Shown in pieces: positions 14,920-21,144 of a DNA stretch of 21,144 nt (the first letter of the stretch is position 1; each line of letters opens with the position of its first letter). The stretch lies in the NCBI GenBank assembly GCA_029005335.1, contig JAQXFT010000008.1:1-21144 (forward strand), given 5' to 3'. The stretch comes from Oscillospiraceae bacterium (lineage in GTDB: Bacteria; Bacillota; Clostridia; Oscillospirales; Ruminococcaceae). The notes beneath the pieces are model-generated. The model was given only the letters and a program-made list of their open reading frames with translations. It searched no databases and was not told the DNA's origin. The translations under genes were made by a program, and so were the position numbers.

Positions 14920-15252
14920 ATGAATACAACAGAGGTAGTACAGCCTAATCTGTTTCCGTTTCCGTTTCCGCATCATCTTGTATTCTGCTGTATAGCAATG
15001 GTATTTTTCGGATATCTTTATATGAAGTATAAAAAACCGCATCAGCTCATAATGGCAATAGCAATACCGTTTTCACTGGTTATATGGATATCGGAAAGCA
15101 GAACGCTTTTTTACACAGTGGGAATAATAGAAGTCCTGTTCCTTATTACGGCACTTTTACTGCATATAGTACACCGCAAAAAACACCCTGAGCTTTATGA
15201 TGATGACAGCAATTCCGAAACACCACAAGAGAAAAAAGGAAAGACAAAGTAA
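14920..15252 (+). CDS. Small membrane protein of unknown function, three predicted membrane segments
   Basis: I do not recognise this 110-residue protein. It begins with a Pro/Phe-rich stretch (LFPFPFPHH) followed by hydrophobic segments at about 19-36, 42-58 and 62-82, and a charged C-terminus (about 83-110) with an Asp run and many Lys. The start ATG at 14920 is chosen because AAAGGAG lies at 14905-14911, eight bases upstream; an in-frame TTG at 14881 would overlap guaA and lacks a ribosome binding site. It follows guaA by 25 bases and ends two bases before the next gene, so it is almost certainly cotranscribed. No motif links it to purine or proline metabolism. Confidence 0.75.
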   Translation: MNTTEVVQPNLFPFPFPHHLVFCCIAMVFFGYLYMKYKKPHQLIMAIAIPFSLVIWISESRTLFYTVGIIEVLFLITALLLHIVHRKKHPELYDDDSNSETPQEKKGKTK

Positions 15253-15254
15253 TT

Positions 15255-16205
15255 ATGGAGATAGTAATACTTGACTGGAAGACTATGACCTGTGAAAATG
15301 AGCTTTCACCGGAATGCTTTGAGAAATTCGGGGAGGTAAGGTGCTATGACTTTACCTCTCCGGAGCTTACTGCGGAAAGAATAGGCAGAAGTGAAATTGT
15401 CCTTTGCAATAAGGTGCGGATAACAAAGGATATTATGGATAAATGCCCTGATATAAAGTATATCGGACTTTTTGCCACAGGATACAATAATATAGATACC
15501 GGATATGCAAGAGAAAAGAATATAACCGTATGCAATGCCGGAGAATATTCAACAATGGCAGTGGCACAGCATACCTTTGCAATGATACTTGAGATTTACA
15601 GTAAAATCGGCATATACAATAATGCCGTAAAGGACGGGGAGTGGATATCATCGCCGTCATTTTCATATTTTCCCTATACAACAAGCGAGCTTTATAATAA
15701 AACTCTTGCTGTCATAGGATACGGAAGCATAGGAAAAGCTGTAGCAAAAATAGGTGAAGCCTTTGGAATGAAAGTGATAATCAATACCCGTACTCTGCCG
15801 GAAGACTGTCCTTATGAAATACATACTCTGGAAGAATGTGCAGAGCTTGCAGATATAATTACTTTTCACTGTCCTCTTACGGATAAGACAAAAGGCATGG
15901 TAAATTCAGATTTGATTTCACGAATGAAAAAAACAGCACTTATTATAAACACATCAAGAGGAGCTGTCGTAAATGAAAAAGACCTTGCTGAAGCTCTGAA
16001 TAATCACCGTATAGCAGGAGCTTGTCTTGATGTCCTTGAATATGAGCCTATGCTCAGGGAATGTCCGCTGAGAAATGCCGAAAACTGTATAATAACCCCC
16101 CATTCTGCATGGTCAGCACTTGAAACCCGTCAGAGACTTCTGGATATAGTGTCCGGAAATCTTGAAAATTATCTCAACGGCAACCCTTCAAACAAAATAA
16201 ACTGA
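15255..16205 (+). CDS. D-2-hydroxyacid dehydrogenase (NAD-dependent)
   Basis: This 316-residue cytoplasmic oxidoreductase interconverts a 2-oxoacid and the D-2-hydroxyacid. The split substrate domain (about 1-100 and 290-316) surrounds a Rossmann domain with GYGSIG at 155-160. Catalytic residues are recognisable as Arg235 in NTSRG, Glu264 in LEYEP and His283 in TPHSAW. The sequence resembles hydroxypyruvate/glycerate dehydrogenase-like members, but the substrate cannot be read from sequence; serine-pathway PGDH is unlikely because no ACT domain is present. The ATG at 15255 is two bases after the upstream stop, with an A/G-rich AAAAGGAAAG further upstream. It sits between guaA and proB with no obvious pathway link. 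Confidence 0.93.
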   Translation: MEIVILDWKTMTCENELSPECFEKFGEVRCYDFTSPELTAERIGRSEIVLCNKVRITKDIMDKCPDIKYIGLFATGYNNIDTGYAREKNITVCNAGEYSTMAVAQHTFAMILEIYSKIGIYNNAVKDGEWISSPSFSYFPYTTSELYNKTLAVIGYGSIGKAVAKIGEAFGMKVIINTRTLPEDCPYEIHTLEECAELADIITFHCPLTDKTKGMVNSDLISRMKKTALIINTSRGAVVNEKDLAEALNNHRIAGACLDVLEYEPMLRECPLRNAENCIITPHSAWSALETRQRLLDIVSGNLENYLNGNPSNKIN

Positions 16206-16214
16206 GGTTATAAA

Positions 16215-17006
16215 ATGAGAAATATTTCCGAAAAAAAAAGAATAGTAATAAAGCTTGGAAGCTCAACGCTTGCCCATAAGACAGGAAAGCTTAATATAAG
16301 ACGTATGAATAATCTTGTAAGAGTAATAGCAGATTTGCAGAATTCCGGCAGAGAGATAATAATAGTATCATCAGGTTCAGTTGCACTCGGTACAGGAAAG
16401 CTCGGATTCCGTGAAAAGCCGAAGGATACCCCTACAAGACAGGCAGTTGCAGCAATAGGACAGTGCGAACTTATGCATATGTATGACAATATGTTTGAAC
16501 GTTACAGCATAACAATAGCACAGATACTTCTTACAAAGACTATCATAGAAAAGCCCGACCGCAAAAAGAATGTTGAAAATACAATCGAAAGACTAATATC
16601 ATTGGGAGTAATTCCGATAGTAAATGAAAATGATACAGTAGCAATAGACGAAATCGAGCTTGAAATCGGTGAAAATGATTCACTGGCGGCAATGGTGGCA
16701 ACAATATCCAAAGCCGATTTGCTTGTAATATTATCGGATATAGACGGCTTGTATACATCAGACCCGCATCTGAATCCTGAGGCGGAAGCAATACATACTG
16801 TTGACAAAATTACCGATTATATAGAGGAAATTGCAGGCGGAGCAGGTTCAAATCTCGGAACGGGCGGAATGGCTACAAAAATAAATGCTGCAAAAATTGC
16901 TACAGAAGCCGGAATAGATATGATAATTATGAACGGAAGAAATCCGGAGGATTTATATGACCTGTTTGAGGATAAAGAAATAGGCACTATTTTTAAATCA
17001 GTATAA
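16215..17006 (+). CDS. proB: Glutamate 5-kinase, single-domain form
   Basis: This 263-residue enzyme phosphorylates glutamate to gamma-glutamyl phosphate, the first step of proline synthesis. It has the amino-acid kinase fold: IVIKLGSSTL at about 10-19, IIVSSGSVALG at about 49-59, NENDTVA at about 136-142 and the nucleotide-binding GTGGMATK region at about 216-223. The C-terminal PUA domain of the roughly 370-residue E. coli enzyme is absent; such short forms occur in many Bacillota. Its ribosome binding site (GAGG at 16204-16207) overlaps the upstream stop codon, so translation is coupled to the dehydrogenase gene. proA follows after 15 bases. Confidence 0.97.
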   Translation: MRNISEKKRIVIKLGSSTLAHKTGKLNIRRMNNLVRVIADLQNSGREIIIVSSGSVALGTGKLGFREKPKDTPTRQAVAAIGQCELMHMYDNMFERYSITIAQILLTKTIIEKPDRKKNVENTIERLISLGVIPIVNENDTVAIDEIELEIGENDSLAAMVATISKADLLVILSDIDGLYTSDPHLNPEAEAIHTVDKITDYIEEIAGGAGSNLGTGGMATKINAAKIATEAGIDMIIMNGRNPEDLYDLFEDKEIGTIFKSV

Positions 17007-17021
17007 CGGAGGAATAATAAT

Positions 17022-18272
<1,251 letters not shown>

Positions 18273-18279
18273 TTTCAAG

Positions 18280-19323
18280 TTGCTGAGTACAAAGGACGGA
18301 ATCAAAAAGATGCTTGACGATATACAGGAGAAAGGAAAATCAGAAGAAGTTAAAAAAATTCAGTATAAGGATATGTCGCTTGATGATTTGCTGGATACAA
18401 TATCGCCTGAGAGTACAAAAGCTCCGGAAAAAATACCTGACCCTCCTGCTGAAGCAGAGGAAATTCATACATCATCTGTAATTGAGCATATAAGAGAATC
18501 ATCAGAAAGATATAAATCAGAGGTATCTGAAGAGCCTCGGATAAGCTATGAACCCGAGGAAATACCGTTCCGGAATATATTTGATGAAAAACCTGAAAAT
18601 ATATCTGAGGAGAAAAAGGAAGCTCCTGAACCTGATGAAGCCGGATTTGAAGATGATACAGCAAAGACAGAATCCAGAAAGCCTGTCCATGCAGTTACAG
18701 GAGTAATACTTCTTATATTTTCATTGGTCGGAATAATCTGTACATTCAATTATCTGATAAAATATATGCAGTCTTTTACAAGGGTAGAGAGCAGACAATC
18801 GGAATTTGCAACTGCAGTATATCCGGCTGTAATAATGGATATAGAAGCATTTCAGAACGGAAATGAGCTTTCCTCAAAACAGATAATAACGGCTTCTGTA
18901 TGGAAGCTTATAATGTCCGGAGAAATCGACAAATACGAAAAGACATTTGATATAATCTCAGTACCAGCAGTAGATATAGAAGCAGAAGCAGTAAAGCTTT
19001 TTGATACGGAATTTGCATCTCTTGAACATCAGACAGTCGGTTCAGGGGAGCTGAAATTCTATTATAATGAGGAAACAAAAGTATACAACATACCGTCTGA
19101 ACCGCTTTTGTTTTCATATAAGCCGAATGTTACAGCCTTATCCAAAGATGGTGACATATATACAGCAGAAGTTGAGTATATACGGGAAAAGCCGTCATGG
19201 ATGCAGAATGATTCCAGATATGATACAGAGGCATCAAAGGTAGTAAAATTCAGATTGAAGTCTGACGGAGATGATTATTCCATATTGTCAATGGAGATAA
19301 TAAAGCTTAATCAGACAGATTAA
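18280..19323 (+). CDS. Single-pass membrane protein of unknown function
   Basis: I do not recognise this 347-residue protein. Residues 1-130 are highly charged, rich in Glu, Lys, Pro and Ser, and probably disordered in the cytoplasm. A single hydrophobic segment lies at about 137-160 (GVILLIFSLVGIICTFNYLI). The remaining 185 residues form an extracytoplasmic domain with mixed helices and strands (for example DGDIYTAEVEY and VVKFRLKSDGDDYSILSMEII) that resembles a small solute- or wall-facing fold but matches nothing I can name. The start is TTG with AAGGAG upstream. It is the last gene of the guaA-proBA operon, eight bases after proA. The topology recalls membrane-anchored regulators or division/envelope factors, but no function is assigned. 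Confidence 0.8.
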   Translation: MLSTKDGIKKMLDDIQEKGKSEEVKKIQYKDMSLDDLLDTISPESTKAPEKIPDPPAEAEEIHTSSVIEHIRESSERYKSEVSEEPRISYEPEEIPFRNIFDEKPENISEEKKEAPEPDEAGFEDDTAKTESRKPVHAVTGVILLIFSLVGIICTFNYLIKYMQSFTRVESRQSEFATAVYPAVIMDIEAFQNGNELSSKQIITASVWKLIMSGEIDKYEKTFDIISVPAVDIEAEAVKLFDTEFASLEHQTVGSGELKFYYNEETKVYNIPSEPLLFSYKPNVTALSKDGDIYTAEVEYIREKPSWMQNDSRYDTEASKVVKFRLKSDGDDYSILSMEIIKLNQTD

Positions 19324-19330
19324 AAAAACA

Positions 19331-19384
19331 GGGACGTATCTTTTTATGGTACGTCCCTCAGCCTGTCGAAAAATCTGCACGGCT
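19331..19384 (+). repeat. Mosaic hairpin repeat, copy 2
   Basis: A 27-base hairpin with stem GGGACGTATC/GGTACGTCCC (19331-19357), tail TCAGCCTGTCGAAAAA (19358-19373), then TCTGCACGGCT (19374-19384). Seven A precede the hairpin, so it reads as stem plus T-run on the - strand; on the + strand no T-run follows directly, so it is a poor terminator for the upstream gene. Compared with copy 1 the hairpin is flipped but the tail is not. Confidence 0.8.
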
Positions 19385-19416
19385 TTATTCTGCAAAAACT
19401 TTTTTAATGAAAAGAC

Positions 19417-19445
19417 TTGAATTTAAGAAAAATTTCTGTTATAAT
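19417..19445 (+). promoter_or_regulatory. Promoter of purA, extended -10 type
   Basis: TTGAAT (19417-19422), 17-bp spacer, TATAAT (19440-19445) with TG at 19437-19438. Predicted start about 19452, leader about 53 nt. Confidence 0.75.
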
Positions 19446-19504
19446 ATCTTATTGTGATGTGTCAGTCACTCAAGATTAATTTTTTTATGAAAAGAGGAAT
19501 TTCA

Positions 19505-20779
19505 ATGCCTGCTAATATTGTTGTCGGAAGCCAGTGGGGCGATGAAGGTAAAGGTAAAATTATTGATATTCTCGCTTCCAGAGCAGAGGTCGTTGTACGC
19601 TCTCAGGGCGGTAACAATGCCGGTCATACTGTTGTTAATAATGGTGAGGTATATAAGCTTCATCTTATTCCGTCGGGTATTCTCTATCCCGATACTCTCT
19701 GCCTTATCGGTGCAGGAGTAGTTCTCGACCCCAAGGATTTTATTTCTGAACTCGATTCCCTCGAAACAAGAGGTATTTCCACTAAAAATCTTAAAATCGA
19801 CCCAAGAGCTCAGATTGTTATGCCGTGGCATATTCAGCTTGATGGCCTTTCTGAAAAATTCAGAGGAAATTCTGATATCGGTACTACTAAAAGAGGTATT
19901 GGCCCTGCTTATATGGATAAGTATGAAAGATGCGGTATCAGAATGTATGACCTTTGTCACCCTGATGTACTCGCTGAAAAAATTAAAGCTACAGGCAATC
20001 TGAAAAATAAGATTATTACTGCTGTATACGGCGGTGAGGCTTATGATCTGGACGCTGTTACTGCTGAATATATTGAATACGGAAAGAGACTTGCTTCTTA
20101 TATGGACGACGTGTCCGTACTGACATATGAGGCTGACAAAGCCGGAAAAACTATCATGTTCGAGGGCGCACAGGCTACACTCCTTGACATTGATTTCGGT
20201 ACATATCCTTATGTAACTTCATCACATCCGCTTTCTGCCGGAGTATGCGTAGGTACTGGTGTTGGTCCGAGAATGATAACAAATATCATTGGTGTTGCAA
20301 AGGCTTATACAACAAGAGTCGGAAAAGGTCCTTTCCCGACAGAGCTTGACGACGAAATTGGTGACAAAATCAGAAACGTGGGCGGAGAGTTTGGTACAAC
20401 CACAGGCCGTCCGAGAAGAACAGGCTGGTTTGACGCTGTTATCGTAAGACATTCTGTAAGAGTAAACGGTCTGGACGGACTTGCTATCAACAAGCTTGAT
20501 ACTCTCTGCGGACTGGGTACTCTGAAAATCTGCGTAGGCTACAAGATGCCTGACGGAAGTATCACAAAGAACTTCCCGCCGACACTTGAGGAATTAAGCG
20601 GCTGCGAACCAATCTACGAAGAGGCAGAGGGCTTTACAGAGGACATCACAGGCTGCCGCACATTTGAGGAACTGCCTGCAAGCTGTCAGAAGTATATCAA
20701 GCGTCTTGAAGAACTTTGCGAATGTAAGATTGCTATGATAGGCGTTGGCCCTGACAGAAGTCAGATTATTGAGAGATAA
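19505..20779 (+). CDS. purA: Adenylosuccinate synthetase
   Basis: This 424-residue cytoplasmic enzyme condenses IMP and aspartate using GTP to form adenylosuccinate on the way to AMP. The N-terminal WGDEGKGK loop at about residues 10-17 is the phosphate-binding site. IGTTKRGIGPAY, FEGAQATLLDIDFGTYPYVTS and TTGRPRRTGWFD are intact family signatures. Length is normal. The start is ATG at 19505 with GAGGA at 19494-19498; an in-frame ATG at 19454 lies at the predicted transcription start and lacks a ribosome binding site. It has its own promoter and a perfect terminator, so it is probably monocistronic. Codon style changes inside the gene: T-ending codons (GGT, ATT, ACT) dominate the first two thirds, C/A/G-ending codons (GGC, ATC, ACA, AAG) the last third. 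Confidence 0.98.
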   Translation: MPANIVVGSQWGDEGKGKIIDILASRAEVVVRSQGGNNAGHTVVNNGEVYKLHLIPSGILYPDTLCLIGAGVVLDPKDFISELDSLETRGISTKNLKIDPRAQIVMPWHIQLDGLSEKFRGNSDIGTTKRGIGPAYMDKYERCGIRMYDLCHPDVLAEKIKATGNLKNKIITAVYGGEAYDLDAVTAEYIEYGKRLASYMDDVSVLTYEADKAGKTIMFEGAQATLLDIDFGTYPYVTSSHPLSAGVCVGTGVGPRMITNIIGVAKAYTTRVGKGPFPTELDDEIGDKIRNVGGEFGTTTGRPRRTGWFDAVIVRHSVRVNGLDGLAINKLDTLCGLGTLKICVGYKMPDGSITKNFPPTLEELSGCEPIYEEAEGFTEDITGCRTFEELPASCQKYIKRLEELCECKIAMIGVGPDRSQIIER

Positions 20780-20793
20780 GTTCTTAAATATAT

Positions 20794-20832
20794 TTTTGCC
20801 AGCCTGCATAGGCTGGCAAAATTTTGCTTTTC
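20794..20832 (+). terminator. Perfect intrinsic terminator after purA
   Basis: TTTTGCCAGCCT (20794-20805), loop GCAT, AGGCTGGCAAAA (20810-20821): twelve paired bases, then TTTTGCTTTTCT. It ends directly at the tsaD ribosome binding site. Confidence 0.9.
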
Positions 20833-20845
20833 TAAGGAGAACAGA

Positions 20846-21144
20846 ATGCTTATACTTGGAATTGAAAGCTCGTGTGACGAAACGGCAGCGGCTGTTTCCG
20901 AAAACGGCATAAACATACTTTCCTCGGTTATCTCAACGCAGATTGAGGAACACAAAAAATACGGCGGAGTTGTTCCGGAAATTGCCTCACGCCGTCACTG
21001 TGAAAATATTCTCGGCGTTGTAAAAAAGGCTCTTTCAGATGCCGGAAAAACTCTTGACGACATGGACGCAATAGCTGTGACCTACGCCCCCGGTCTTATC
21101 GGTGCACTGCTTGTGGGAGTAAACTTTGCAAAAGGACTTGCAAT
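20846..21144 (+). CDS. tsaD: tRNA N6-threonylcarbamoyladenosine transferase TsaD (5' part, cut by window end)
   Basis: The first 99 codons are present and the frame is open at the window edge. The N-terminus LGIESSCDETAAAV and the segments GGVVPEIASRRHCENI and YAPGLIGALLVGVNFAKGLA are typical of the TsaD/Kae1/OsgEP family, which transfers threonylcarbamoyl to A37 of ANN-decoding tRNAs in the cytoplasm with TsaB and TsaE. The metal-binding HxxxH motif lies beyond the edge. The ATG at 20846 has TAAGGAGA just upstream. The purA terminator ends only 13 bases before the start codon, so expression needs read-through or an undetected promoter. Confidence 0.95.
   Translation, partial: MLILGIESSCDETAAAVSENGINILSSVISTQIEEHKKYGGVVPEIASRRHCENILGVVKKALSDAGKTLDDMDAIAVTYAPGLIGALLVGVNFAKGLA

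Noticed and set aside
16215..17006. ProB as a truncated pseudogene because it lacks the PUA domain
   Set aside because: Kinase motifs are intact, the frame is coupled to its neighbours, and single-domain ProB forms are common.

Overview
The window looks like chromosomal core DNA from a low-GC Bacillota, most likely a Ruminococcus-type member of the Oscillospiraceae/Clostridia. That placement is inference from the strong AGGAGG-type ribosome binding sites, frequent ATA/AGA codons, the YbbR (CdaR) gene and Clostridia-like RpoB/RpoC sequences. I see no tRNA, rRNA, CRISPR array, prophage or insertion sequence.

Layout. (1) 1-1370, + strand: the last codons of an upstream gene, probably cdaA, then the YbbR/CdaR gene. 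(2) 1371-1692: a 322-bp convergent intergenic region with intrinsic terminators, two copies of a mosaic hairpin repeat and a short tandem repeat. (3) 1693-9421, - strand: rpoB then rpoC, the two large RNA polymerase subunits, separated by 88 bp. (4) 9422-9813: a 392-bp intergenic region with an exceptionally consensus-like rpoB promoter, an opposing consensus promoter, nested inverted repeats and a terminator-like hairpin. (5) 9814-13236, + strand: a probable operon of an unknown membrane protein, a ComM/YifB AAA+ ATPase and a RodA/FtsW-family (SEDS) protein. (6) 13350-19323, + strand: a probable operon of guaA, a small membrane protein, a D-2-hydroxyacid dehydrogenase, proB, proA and a single-pass membrane protein of unknown function. 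(7) 19324-21144, + strand: a third copy of the hairpin repeat, purA with its own extended -10 promoter, a perfect terminator hairpin, and the 5' part of tsaD.

Functionally the window mixes transcription machinery (rpoBC), cell-wall and c-di-AMP-linked functions (YbbR, SEDS protein), purine synthesis (guaA and purA, which make GMP and adenylosuccinate from the IMP branch point), proline synthesis (proB, proA) and tRNA modification (tsaD). Three membrane genes have no function I can recognise.

The most interesting region is 9489-9710. The rpoB promoter and a second consensus promoter point at each other with start sites about 30 bp apart. The predicted rpoB leader can fold into a nested stem ending in a U-rich run, and a short RNA from the opposing promoter would cover the first arm of that stem. 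This could be an antisense-controlled attenuator of RNA polymerase genes that lack the usual upstream rplL linkage. It is a hypothesis from sequence only. Other points of interest are a five-cysteine insertion of about 54 residues in RpoC, a 95-residue Asp-rich tail on RpoB, and a hairpin repeat family whose loop is flipped between copies.
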